Shown here in pieces: positions 32,876 through 40,917 of a stretch of DNA of 64,000 bases. Source of the stretch: Enterocloster hominis (ex Liu et al. 2021) (GTDB lineage Bacteria > Bacillota > Clostridia > Lachnospirales > Lachnospiraceae); the NCBI GenBank assembly GCA_014385265.1, contig JACRTJ010000001.1:1-64000 (forward strand), given 5' to 3'. A program made the position numbers and the translations under genes. Within the stretch, counting starts at the first letter, position 1; each line of letters starts with the position of its first letter. Under the pieces are notes generated by a model, which had not been told where the DNA came from, searched no databases, and was given only the letters and a program-made list of their open reading frames with translations.

Positions 32876-34280
32876 TGCAAAGATCGGAGAACACGTTCTG
32901 TTTGGTAAATACCGTCTGTGCAGGAAGCTGGGCGCTGGCCGCTCCGGGAATGTCTTTCTGGCCTGGCATACAGAGCTGGAGGAATACCGTGCGGTGAAGA
33001 TCGTTCCAAAGACCATGGCCGACTATGAAACCTTCAGAAAGGAGGCCCTGTTCTTAAAAACGCTCCGCCATCCTGGGATCCCTCTTGTATACGACGTGGA
33101 AGAGGACCTGACAAACAGTTATCTTATCGAAGAATATCTGGAAGGCGAATCTTTATATGCCCTGGTGAAACGCCTGGGCAGTCTGTCAATGAAAACGGCG
33201 GCTGAAATCGGAATTCAGGTGTGCCGTTTGATCCAGTTCATGAATACAGCAGATAATCCCATTTTATATCTTGACCTTCAGCCAAAGAACCTTCTGGTCT
33301 GTAATGGAGCAGTGAGGCTTATTGATTTTGACCACGCGCAGTATGCAGAGGATGTGACCGCTTTCGGGGAACGTTATGGGACCATAGGGTTTGCAGCGCC
33401 GGAGCAGTACCGGGGAGAGCCCCTGGACTGCCGGACGGACGTTTACGCCATTGGTGCGCTCTTATATTATATGTGCCGGGGAGAACCGCCCGGGAACGGC
33501 TTTTGTCTCGGGGACAGAAGCGGTACCTGGGAGCTGGACCGGATCATCCGCGGGTGTATGGCCGCAGAAAAGGATGGGCGCTACCAGAACGCAGGGAAAG
33601 TGGAGCAGGCGCTTTGTGAATTAAAGACCGTTCTATCAGAAAAACATGCAATAGAATCTCTGACCATCGTATTTGCCGGGGCCAGGCCTGGGATCGGAAC
33701 GACCCATGCAGCCTTTGGCATATCAACTTTCTTGACCCGAAACGGGTATCCAGCATTGTATCAGGAAGAATACGATACGGATGCTGTCCGGCTGTTCATG
33801 AGAAATACAAAAGCAAGACCGGACGGCGCCGGCGTATTCCACATCGGATCCTTACATATCCGTCCATACTATGGCAGAACAGTAAAAATGCCATATCGTT
33901 ATTTTCCAATTATCATTAAGGACATAGGAACGGCCTGGCAGGGACAGGAGACGCTGCCGGAGGCGGACTTTTTTGTACTGGTATGCGGAGGGAAGTGGTG
34001 GGAGACTGCCCGCACACTGGCTGCATCCAGATACTTTTTAAGCCGCGGAAGGTGCATCCTCCTGTTTAATCATATGTCGGAGGACCTCCGCATGAAGCTG
34101 CCGGACGACCTTAAGGGGGTTCCATGTTTTTATCTGCCGTTTTTTGCAAATCCACTGAAGGAAGATCGGGATGCTGCGGCCTGTTTTAGGGAGATCATGA
34201 CCACTGGAACAGGAGGAATGAAAACATGGGAAAGAAAAAAGAGACGCAGGGGCTTCTGGACCAGAAGACCAGGCTCATAG
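32862..34280 (+). CDS. Serine/threonine protein kinase-like protein with C-terminal P-loop ATPase-like domain
   Basis: Residues about 13-265 form a Hanks-type kinase: glycine loop KLGAGRSGNVFLA, VAIK-type Lys in RAVKIVPK, catalytic LDLQPKNLLV (Asp in place of the HRD Asp), LIDFDH for DFG, and FAAPEQYRG for APE. From about 265 a MinD/ParA-like region begins (IVFAGARPGIGTTHAAFGIS). The DFG change to DFD and LDLQ context suggest a divergent kinase. Coordinates use the TTG at 32862, but the ribosome binding site AAGGGAGG fits an ATC start at 32883 better. Its last 55 bases overlap the next gene. The role is unknown. Confidence 0.72.
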   Translation: MPKGGAKIGEHVLFGKYRLCRKLGAGRSGNVFLAWHTELEEYRAVKIVPKTMADYETFRKEALFLKTLRHPGIPLVYDVEEDLTNSYLIEEYLEGESLYALVKRLGSLSMKTAAEIGIQVCRLIQFMNTADNPILYLDLQPKNLLVCNGAVRLIDFDHAQYAEDVTAFGERYGTIGFAAPEQYRGEPLDCRTDVYAIGALLYYMCRGEPPGNGFCLGDRSGTWELDRIIRGCMAAEKDGRYQNAGKVEQALCELKTVLSEKHAIESLTIVFAGARPGIGTTHAAFGISTFLTRNGYPALYQEEYDTDAVRLFMRNTKARPDGAGVFHIGSLHIRPYYGRTVKMPYRYFPIIIKDIGTAWQGQETLPEADFFVLVCGGKWWETARTLAASRYFLSRGRCILLFNHMSEDLRMKLPDDLKGVPCFYLPFFANPLKEDRDAAACFREIMTTGTGGMKTWERKKRRRGFWTRRPGS

Positions 34281-34828
34281 GGATCGCGGCGGCAGGACAC
34301 AGCGTGGGCTGTACGCATTTTTCCATTATGCTGCTCAATTATCTGGCCGGTTACAGGAGAAGACGGGCGGCTCTTATGGAGTGGAACAGCACAGGCGACC
34401 TGGAACGGCTGGAGAAGGTCTGCACGGGAATGGTGCGGGAGAGCTCTGCCTACCGGGTCCTGGAGGCAGATTATTTTAAGCATGCCGGTCCCAGGGAGCT
34501 TGCCATGGCCCTGGGAGCCGGGTACGACGATATTCTGATCGATTTCGGCGTGCTGGAGGAGGGAGATACCGCAGAGTTTCTGCGCTGTGAAAAACAGTTC
34601 GTGGTGGCCTCCTTCAGCGAATGGCAGCAGGAAAATCTCCGGGAGTTCGCCATGGAAAGGGAGCGGACGGAAAAAGAGAGCTGGCAGTATCTGGCCGTTT
34701 TTGGCAGCGATGAGACCAGAAAAGAGTTTTGGAGACGTTTTGGCATCCTTTCCAGACGGATTCCGTTTTCAGCGGACGCTTTTTCTGTTACAGAGGAATG
34801 CGGAATATTTTTTGAAAAGCTGGTCTGA
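34226..34828 (+). CDS. MinD/ParA-like ATPase-fold protein, degenerate P-loop
   Basis: This 200-residue protein begins RLIGIAAAGHSVGCTHFSIML, resembling a deviant Walker A (xxGxxxGxTH) with no clear Lys pair, followed by LIDFGVLEEGD as a Walker-B-like strand. It is probably not an active ATPase, or binds a nucleotide weakly. It overlaps the kinase gene by 55 bases, and resembles the kinase's own C-terminal region, suggesting a duplicated module. The function is unknown. Confidence 0.65.
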   Translation: MGKKKETQGLLDQKTRLIGIAAAGHSVGCTHFSIMLLNYLAGYRRRRAALMEWNSTGDLERLEKVCTGMVRESSAYRVLEADYFKHAGPRELAMALGAGYDDILIDFGVLEEGDTAEFLRCEKQFVVASFSEWQQENLREFAMERERTEKESWQYLAVFGSDETRKEFWRRFGILSRRIPFSADAFSVTEECGIFFEKLV

Positions 34829-34909
34829 CCAGGAAGAATACGCCGGCGGCGGGGAATATGTCACAGAAGCCCTCCAAAGGGTCCGCCGGCAGGAAAAGGG
34901 GAAGGGAAT

Positions 34910-35224
34910 ATGGAAAAAGATGTACGCGAGCATACGGAGGAGAAGGCAGGCTGCCAGGGGGCAGGCGAAGGAACAGAGGACTGGAAAGAGAAAGAAAAGC
35001 AGCAGTATCTGGGCGGGCTGAGGCGGCTTTCAGAAAAAGGGATCGCCATTTATGTGGACGGCCGGGTCTCCGGTCCGCCGGAATGGGAAAAGCTGTTTGA
35101 AATACGCGACGATAATATGTTTTATATGGGAGATTATGTACAGGCAGAATCCGGAGGGCTGAAGGAGGTACGGTTCGACAAGGTGTATCTCAGCCGGGAG
35201 GATCTGAAAAAGCCGGAGGAATAA
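34910..35224 (+). CDS. Small hypothetical protein in the kinase cluster
   Basis: This 104-residue protein has a hydrophilic N-terminal half rich in Glu/Lys (about 1-45) and a more ordered C-terminal half with GIAIYVDGRVSGPPEWEKLF, MYMGDY-type strands and EVRFDKVYLSR. AAGGGGAAGGG precedes the ATG. It is not recognised. It is the third gene of the cluster with the kinase and the MinD-like protein, so a shared process is likely. Translation is supported by its position and codon use but not proven. Confidence 0.55.
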   Translation: MEKDVREHTEEKAGCQGAGEGTEDWKEKEKQQYLGGLRRLSEKGIAIYVDGRVSGPPEWEKLFEIRDDNMFYMGDYVQAESGGLKEVRFDKVYLSREDLKKPEE

Positions 35225-35386
35225 AAATACTTAAGGAAGGAAAAGGGGGGATGGGAAGAAAAGGGAGGAGCCTGCGTGGCCGGAAGATGCTGTTCTGCCG
35301 AATATGATGCTTTTGGATGCGCAGGCGGCGGGAGGGATCTGATACAAAATCGTTACAAAAAATTAATAAACAAAACCATACCCCTA

Positions 35387-35395
35387 TGATATAAT
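35387..35395 (+). promoter_or_regulatory. Extended -10 promoter before the GH18 gene
   Basis: TGATATAAT (35387-35395) contains both the TGn extension and a perfect TATAAT; no good -35 is visible. The preceding stretch 35225-35386 holds no supportable gene. Confidence 0.6.
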
Positions 35396-35472
35396 CGGGG
35401 ATATCAGAAGAAAACCAACCCATGGAAGCCGCCGTACACGGCGCGGGTCATCGGAAAGGAAAGAGAGCGCAA

Positions 35473-37119
35473 ATGAAAAAAATAATGCCAGTGATCGCGG
35501 CCCTGGGGCTGATCGCAGTGTGTGTACTGGGATTTTTCGGGTACAGGGCGGCCAGAAAGTATATCCCCACAAAGGAAATGGCAGATCTTAAGAGCTTTTA
35601 TGGGGTGAGCGGGGAGGATACGGCGATCCTTTATAACCAGGAGCTCCAGGAGGCCAGGGGACTTTATATGAACGGCCAGACCTACCTGCCCATTTCCTGG
35701 GTCAACGAGCACATAAATAAGCGGTTCTACTGGGACGGTACGGAAAATATGCTGGTCTACGCCCTGCCGGACCAGATCGTTTATGCCGATGGGGAAACCC
35801 AGGGGGCCAATGGGAAACCGCTCCTTCTGGACAGGGAGGACGGCGTCTGGCTGGCCCTGGGGCTGGTCAATAATTATACGGACGTGGAGATCCTGGCCTT
35901 TGACAGCGGGGACGTGAAGCGGGTATTTGTCACAGACTGGGGAACCCGGAATATGGCCGCAGTGAAAAAGTCTGGAAAGGTCCGGGTCCGGGGAGGGGTA
36001 AAGAGTCCCATTGTGACAGAAGTGGAGAGGGATATGCAGGTCGCTGTCCTGGAATCCATGGAAAAGTGGTCAAAGGTGCAGACCCCCGACGGCCACCTGG
36101 GCTATATCCAGAATAAATGTCTGGATACGCCGGAGCCCCAGGCCTTTGAAGGGACGGCCGAGCTTCCGGAGTATTACGGCACGCCCATGGATGAAAAGGT
36201 AGTCATGGCCTGGCACCAGGTGACCAGCCGGGAGGGCAATGCCGGGCTAAACAAGCTCCTGGAAAAGACAAGGGGCGTCAATGTGGTGTCTCCCACCTGG
36301 TTTGCATTAACGGATAACGAAGGAAATTACAGCTCCCTGGCAGACCAGGATTATGTAAAGGCGGCCCATGATAAGGGGATCCAGGTCTGGGCGCTCCTGG
36401 ACAATTTCAGCGGCGATGTCCAGTCGGAGAAGCTCCTGGCCTCCACCTCCACCCGGAAAAAGCTCATTGACAGCCTAATGGCGGATGTGGAAAAATATGA
36501 TCTGGACGGCCTCAATATGGATTTTGAGGGACTGAAGCAGGAGGCGGGCGTCCATTATGTGCAGTTTTTAAGGGAGCTTTCCATCCCCTGCCGTCAGAAG
36601 GGCATCGTGCTGTCGGTGGATAATACGGTCCCGGCAGAATTTAACAAGTTTTATGACCGTAAGGAACAGGGGATCGTGGCAGATTATGTGGTCATCATGG
36701 GCTATGACGAGCACTACAATGGCGGCGCCCCCGGCTCGGTGGCGTCCCTGGGATACGTGCGGGACGGGATCGAGAATACCTTAAAGCTGGTTCCCAGGGA
36801 AAAGGTGATCCTTGGAGTTCCCTTCTATACAAGGGTATGGACGGAAACGGATGAAGGCGTAAAATCCTCGGCCCTGGGGATCGAAGAGGCAAAAGCATGG
36901 ATCGAGGCCAATCATGTGGACCTTTACTGGCAGAAGGAGCTGGGGCAGTATTACGGAGAGCTTCCTCTGGAAAACGGGATCAAGATGGTCTGGATGGAGG
37001 ATGAGGAATCCTTAAAGCTGAAAATGAACCTGGCCCGGGAGAATGACCTGGCCGGTGTTGCCTGCTGGAAGCTGGGCCTGGAGGACGAAGAGGCCTGGAC
37101 CGCCATTGGCTGGGATTGA
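35473..37119 (+). CDS. Membrane-anchored GH18-family glycosidase with SH3-like domain
   Basis: This 548-residue protein has an N-terminal membrane anchor (about 5-25: IMPVIAALGLIAVCVLGFF), a copper-amine-oxidase-N-like/SH3 region (to about 230) and a C-terminal GH18 barrel. The catalytic strand LDGLNMDFEGL (about 347-357) has the DxxDxDxE-type acid. Similar proteins are YaaH/SleL-type peptidoglycan N-acetylglucosaminidases from spore formers. The ATG at 35473 is favoured by AAAGGA and the anchor; an ATG 17 codons upstream lacks a ribosome binding site. It may act on peptidoglycan or chitin-like polymers at the cell surface. Confidence 0.85.
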   Translation: MKKIMPVIAALGLIAVCVLGFFGYRAARKYIPTKEMADLKSFYGVSGEDTAILYNQELQEARGLYMNGQTYLPISWVNEHINKRFYWDGTENMLVYALPDQIVYADGETQGANGKPLLLDREDGVWLALGLVNNYTDVEILAFDSGDVKRVFVTDWGTRNMAAVKKSGKVRVRGGVKSPIVTEVERDMQVAVLESMEKWSKVQTPDGHLGYIQNKCLDTPEPQAFEGTAELPEYYGTPMDEKVVMAWHQVTSREGNAGLNKLLEKTRGVNVVSPTWFALTDNEGNYSSLADQDYVKAAHDKGIQVWALLDNFSGDVQSEKLLASTSTRKKLIDSLMADVEKYDLDGLNMDFEGLKQEAGVHYVQFLRELSIPCRQKGIVLSVDNTVPAEFNKFYDRKEQGIVADYVVIMGYDEHYNGGAPGSVASLGYVRDGIENTLKLVPREKVILGVPFYTRVWTETDEGVKSSALGIEEAKAWIEANHVDLYWQKELGQYYGELPLENGIKMVWMEDEESLKLKMNLARENDLAGVACWKLGLEDEEAWTAIGWD

Positions 37120-37197
37120 TCCCCGGCCCTGAAAAACAGTTCTTTTTTCGTCTCCCTGCGGATATACTATTAAAAAACGCATTTGGGGACAGGTGGA

Positions 37198-37893
37198 ATG
37201 AAGAGACTGGCCATGGAGGAGCTCTGCGGGCTCATCCTTCTGCTCATGGTATTTCTGGCGGCAAAATATGGGAGCGTCCAGGTGGTCTCCGCCCAGGCGC
37301 AGAAAAAGGAACAGCCGGTGGTCGTGGTGGACGTGGGCCATGGCGGCAGGGATCCCGGAAAGGTGGGGATCGACGGAAGTCTGGAAAAGGACGTGAACCT
37401 GGCTATCGCTCTGAAGTTAAAAACATATCTGGAGCAGTCGGATGTAAAGGTGGTCATGACCCGGGAAACGGACACGGCTCTTTATGGGAAAGAGGACTCC
37501 AGAAAAAAGATGGCGGATATGAGGGAGCGGTGCCGGATCATCGAGGAAAGCGGCGCGGATCTGGTGGTCAGCATCCACCAGAACAGCTATCACCAGGAGG
37601 AGGTTTCCGGCGGCCAGGTCTTTTACTATAAGTCGTCGGAGAAGGGAAAACGGCTGGCAGAGATCATCCAGAAACGGTTTGACTATGTACTTGGGGAGCA
37701 GAACCGCCGCCTGGCCAGGGCCAACGGCAATTATTATCTTCTGCTTCATGTGAAATGCCCCATTGTGATCGTGGAGTGCGGCTTTTTAAGCAACCGGAAG
37801 GAGGCGGCCCTGCTGCAGGATCCGGAATACCAGGACCGGATGGCCTGGACGGTCCACATGGGGATCATGGAATATCTGGGAGGAAGTGCGTAA
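37198..37893 (+). CDS. N-acetylmuramoyl-L-alanine amidase (Amidase_3)
   Basis: This 231-residue exported amidase cleaves the stem peptide from muramic acid. A signal/anchor (about 8-30) precedes the catalytic domain: VVDVGHGGRDPG (Zn His, about 43-54), SLEKDVNL (Glu), SIHQNSY (Zn His, about 127) and VECGFLSN (catalytic Glu, about 190). It resembles CwlD. The ATG at 37198 is chosen over TTG at 37183. The gene ends with TAATG shared with the PAP2 gene. Confidence 0.9.
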   Translation: MKRLAMEELCGLILLLMVFLAAKYGSVQVVSAQAQKKEQPVVVVDVGHGGRDPGKVGIDGSLEKDVNLAIALKLKTYLEQSDVKVVMTRETDTALYGKEDSRKKMADMRERCRIIEESGADLVVSIHQNSYHQEEVSGGQVFYYKSSEKGKRLAEIIQKRFDYVLGEQNRRLARANGNYYLLLHVKCPIVIVECGFLSNRKEAALLQDPEYQDRMAWTVHMGIMEYLGGSA

Positions 37894-38417
37894 TGGCGCA
37901 GATGGAACTTGCAGTTTTAGATTTTATCCAGGAGCTTTTCCGGAATCCGTTCATGGATTCCCTGATGCCGGCGGTCACCAGTCTGGGAGATGCCGGCTTT
38001 CTCTGGATCCTTCTGGGACTGGCTCTTTTATGCAGCAGGAAATACAGGAGGACCGGGGCGGCAGTACTGCTGTCCCTGGCGGCGGATCTGGTGATCTGCA
38101 ATCTGCTTCTTAAAAATATGGTGGCCAGGGTCCGGCCCTGCGACTTAAACCCGGCAGTCCAGCTGCTGATCGCCCGTCCGTCGGACTTTTCTTTCCCGTC
38201 GGGCCATACGGCGGCAGCCTTTACGTCGGTCTTTTCCCTTTACCGGGAAAACAACTGGCTGTGGAAGCCGGTCCTGGTCCTGGCGGCGGTCATTGCGTTC
38301 TCCAGAATGTACCTGTACGTCCATTTTCCCACGGACATCCTGGGAGGCGTGGCCGTGGGCTGGGTATGCGCCCTGGCGGGACAGGCCGTATCCAGGCATT
38401 TATTTCCTTCAGTATGA
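37893..38417 (+). CDS. PAP2-family phosphatase
   Basis: This 174-residue membrane phosphatase has four or five helices and all three PAP2 motifs: KNMVARVRP (about 68-76), PSGHTAAAF (about 103-111) and SRMYLYVHFPTD (about 140-151). Substrates of relatives are undecaprenyl diphosphate, phosphatidate or glycerophospholipid phosphates. Its ATG overlaps the amidase TAA by one base (TAATG), so it is translationally coupled. A role in cell-envelope lipid carrier recycling fits its neighbours. Confidence 0.88.
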   Translation: MAQMELAVLDFIQELFRNPFMDSLMPAVTSLGDAGFLWILLGLALLCSRKYRRTGAAVLLSLAADLVICNLLLKNMVARVRPCDLNPAVQLLIARPSDFSFPSGHTAAAFTSVFSLYRENNWLWKPVLVLAAVIAFSRMYLYVHFPTDILGGVAVGWVCALAGQAVSRHLFPSV

Positions 38418-38431
38418 CCAGGAAATAGTCC

Positions 38432-38460
38432 TTGCTTTTTTATTTCCCCTGCACTATAAT
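38432..38460 (+). promoter_or_regulatory. ribU promoter
   Basis: TTGCTT (38432-38437) and TATAAT (38455-38460) are 17 bases apart, immediately upstream of the FMN riboswitch. Confidence 0.75.
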
Positions 38461-38479
38461 AGCCTTGTAATTAAATATG

Positions 38480-38593
38480 TTCTTCGGGGCGGGGTGAGAT
38501 TCCCCACCGGCGGTGACAGTCCGCGACCTGCCAAATGCAGCTGATCTGGTGAAATTCCAGAACCGACAGTATAGTCTGGATGAGAGAAGAAAT
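38480..38593 (+). ncRNA. FMN riboswitch (RFN element)
   Basis: The conserved RFN core is plain: GGGGCGGGGTGAGATTCCC and GGCGGTGACAGTCCGCGACC in the first half, then CTGATCTGGTG, AACCGACAGTATAGTCTGGATG and AGAGAAGAA (each shorter than its neighbours here). It precedes the riboflavin transporter gene, as expected. FMN binding should favour the terminator just downstream. Confidence 0.95.
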
Positions 38594-38611
38594 TGTGTGA
38601 CTTGGAGTTTA

Positions 38612-38650
38612 TGGCCCCGGACTTATTTTATTGGTCCGGGACTTTTTTAT
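38612..38650 (+). terminator. Riboswitch-controlled terminator
   Basis: CCCGGAC (38616-38622) / GTCCGGG (38634-38640) is followed by ACTTTTTTAT. A later hairpin with CAGGCC/GGCCTG arms (about 38733-38756) also lies in the leader before ribU; its role is unclear. Confidence 0.8.
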
Positions 38651-38801
38651 TTACGCGGTCAGCGAGCCGGAGGCAGCCAGTCCCCGGTCCTGCCGGAAAA
38701 CTCCATAGGTTGCAGCAATTCCTCTGTACACGGGCAGGCCTTTACAGTCCGGCCTGGCAGCTGAAAGAAGGACAAAAACAGTACAAGGAGGAACTACATT
38801 T

Positions 38802-39443
38802 ATGAACCAGAAAAAGAGATTATCTGTAAAAACTGTGGTGCTGATCGGCATGTTCGGCGCCCTGGCGGCCGTTCTGGAGACCTTCCAGATCCCGGTGCCC
38901 TTTGCACCGCCGTTTTATAAGCTGGATTTCGCCGAGACTCCGATCATGATCGGCGCCTTTGCCCTGGGACCGGTCCCTGCTATCCTCATGGAGCTGGTGA
39001 AGAACCTGCTGAAGATCCTGATCAACGGTACGACGACCATGTACGTGGGAGACCTGGGGAACTTCATCGGCGGCTGCGCCTTTGTGCTTCCAGCCTCCAT
39101 CCTGTACCAGAAGCACCGCACCAGGAAGATGGCCATGGCAGGCCTGGGACTTTCCGTTCTTACTGGCGTTCTTACGGCCATTGTGGTGAACTGCTTCTTA
39201 ACGCTTCCGCTGTACGCCAACCTGATGTTCGGCGGGATCGAAAATATCATCTCCATGGGAACGGCCATTAACCCGGCCATCACCAACCTGCCCACCTTCG
39301 CCGTGTTTGCCATCGTTCCCTTTAACCTGTTAAAGCTGGGAATGAACGCAGGGATCACGGCCCTGGTGTATAAAAAGGTCAGCGTGATCCTCCATGTGGG
39401 CGCGCCTGTACGGGAACCGCGGACATCCGTGGAGAAGGGATGA
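38802..39443 (+). CDS. ribU: Riboflavin ECF transporter S component RibU
   Basis: This 213-residue membrane protein has about six helices and RibU marks: KLDFAETPIMIGAFALGP (about 47-64), NGTTTMYVGDLGNF (about 75-88), and NCFLTLPLY (about 129-137). It captures riboflavin and works with the shared energising EcfAA'T module, which is not in this window. The FMN riboswitch in its leader confirms the substrate. AAGGAGG precedes the start. Confidence 0.96.
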   Translation: MNQKKRLSVKTVVLIGMFGALAAVLETFQIPVPFAPPFYKLDFAETPIMIGAFALGPVPAILMELVKNLLKILINGTTTMYVGDLGNFIGGCAFVLPASILYQKHRTRKMAMAGLGLSVLTGVLTAIVVNCFLTLPLYANLMFGGIENIISMGTAINPAITNLPTFAVFAIVPFNLLKLGMNAGITALVYKKVSVILHVGAPVREPRTSVEKG

Positions 39444-39447
39444 TCCT

Positions 39448-40245
39448 ATGGTACGGTATTACAGAGAGCTGACGCGGCTTGAAATGGAAGCTGTGGATAA
39501 AGAGGAGACCGTAGTACTGATCCCCATCGGGGCCCTGGAGCAGCATGGAAACCAGTGTCCCCTGGGTACTGACGAGATCATTTCCGAGGCCGTGGCCAGG
39601 CGGATCAGGGAGACCCTGGACCGGGAGATCCCCGACTATCCCATGCTGATCTTCCCCCCGGTTCCTGTGGGCCTCAGCACAGAGCATGTGAATTTCTGCG
39701 GCTCCATCACTTTAAAGCCGGATACCTTTTACCATGTGCTGGAGGATATCTGCCGGGGGCTTTTCCGCCACGGCTTTAAAAAGATCGCCATGCTGAACTG
39801 CCACGGCGGAAATACTCCCATCATCCAGGTGCTGAGCCGGGAGCTGCGGAGCGAGCTGGGGCTGGCGGTCTTTATGATCAACTGCGGCGTGTTTTTCGGG
39901 AACCAGGCGGTGAAGGACACGGTGACGCCTGGAAACGTGTGGGACTTCCATGGAGGCGAGATGGAAACGTCCATGATCTTAGCGGAGCGGCCGGAGCTGG
40001 TGAAAATGGAGACGGCCCAGGCGGGGATCCCGAGAAAATTCATGGGAAATAGAAGCCTTACGGTCTACGGCCCCATTACCCTGGGCTGGGTATCCGAGGA
40101 GTGGGAGACAGAGGACGGAACGCCCATCGGCATCGGCGGGGACCCCAGAGGGGCCACGGCAGAAAAGGGCGAGCAGATATACCAGAGCTTTGTGGGATCC
40201 ATCGTGGACGGATTAAAGGAGATCCGGCGGTGGAAGGACCAGTAG
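39448..40245 (+). CDS. Creatininase-family amidohydrolase
   Basis: This 265-residue protein has the creatininase metal-site pattern: IGALEQHGNQCPLGTDE (about 26-42), a NCHGGNTP motif (about 117-124) and a late GEMETSMIL Glu (about 170). Family members act on creatinine, or in riboflavin/F420 and mycofactocin pathways, so the substrate is unsettled. The ATG at 39448 is used; the 18-codon upstream extension overlaps ribU. It follows ribU closely (4 bases), so it may be under the same riboswitch, which could hint at flavin metabolism. Confidence 0.82.
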   Translation: MVRYYRELTRLEMEAVDKEETVVLIPIGALEQHGNQCPLGTDEIISEAVARRIRETLDREIPDYPMLIFPPVPVGLSTEHVNFCGSITLKPDTFYHVLEDICRGLFRHGFKKIAMLNCHGGNTPIIQVLSRELRSELGLAVFMINCGVFFGNQAVKDTVTPGNVWDFHGGEMETSMILAERPELVKMETAQAGIPRKFMGNRSLTVYGPITLGWVSEEWETEDGTPIGIGGDPRGATAEKGEQIYQSFVGSIVDGLKEIRRWKDQ

Positions 40246-40250
40246 GCACA

Positions 40251-40285
40251 GGCCGGAGAGGTTTTCTCTCTCCGGTCTCTTTTTA
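40251..40285 (+). terminator. Terminator after the creatininase-like gene
   Basis: CCGGAGAG (40253-40260) / CTCTCCGG (40268-40275), then TCTCTTTTTAT. Confidence 0.75.
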
Positions 40286-40340
40286 TTTCATGGGAAATGT
40301 GATAAAATGCCCATAGCGGAGAGACAGGAGGAAGAAAACG

Positions 40341-40868
40341 ATGGACGACGAGAAAGCATTATGGAAAAAATGTGCCGAGTTCCACGGCCATGAGTGCGGC
40401 GGGCTGACCATTGGCTATAAAGCGGCCCTGTACGCAAAGGAGCTGCTGGATCTGGATTTTTCTGAGGACGAGCAGGTGGTGTGTATTTCGGAAAACGACG
40501 CCTGCGGGGTGGACGCCATCCAGGTGATCCTGGGGTGCAGTGTGGGAAAAGGGAATCTTTTGTTCCATATCTGTGGAAAACAGGCGTTTTCCTTTTATGA
40601 CCGGGGATCCGGAAGGTCCGTGCGGCTGGTATTAAAAGAAAAGCCCAGAGAGATGACAAAGGCCGAGTCCTTTGCCTATTACCAGGCCTGTGAGCCCAGG
40701 GAGATGTTCGATGTGAAGGAGACCTTCCTTGCGCTGCCCCGGAAGGCGGAGATCTTCGGATCCGCCCGGTGCGGCTGCTGCGGAGAGATGACCGGGGAAA
40801 AATGGCTCCGGGAGGCAGGCGGGAAAAAGCTGTGTCCGGACTGTCTGGCACGTCTTTCCGGGAAATAA
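40341..40868 (+). CDS. FmdE-family protein with C-terminal zinc ribbon
   Basis: This 175-residue protein resembles FmdE (formylmethanofuran dehydrogenase subunit E): FHGHECGGLTIGYKAAL (about 14-30), with His/Cys ligands, and ENDACGVDAIQVILGC (about 51-66). A C-terminal treble-clef/zinc ribbon CGCCGEM...CPDC (about 138-167) follows. FmdE-like proteins occur widely outside methanogens without the rest of the dehydrogenase, possibly binding Mo/W cofactor or metal. A TGTGATAAAAT element near 40297 is a likely extended -10. Confidence 0.83.
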   Translation: MDDEKALWKKCAEFHGHECGGLTIGYKAALYAKELLDLDFSEDEQVVCISENDACGVDAIQVILGCSVGKGNLLFHICGKQAFSFYDRGSGRSVRLVLKEKPREMTKAESFAYYQACEPREMFDVKETFLALPRKAEIFGSARCGCCGEMTGEKWLREAGGKKLCPDCLARLSGK

Positions 40869-40917
40869 GCATAAGAAAAACATCCGGACACAGTCCGGCT
40901 GATCTTGGGAGCAGAAA

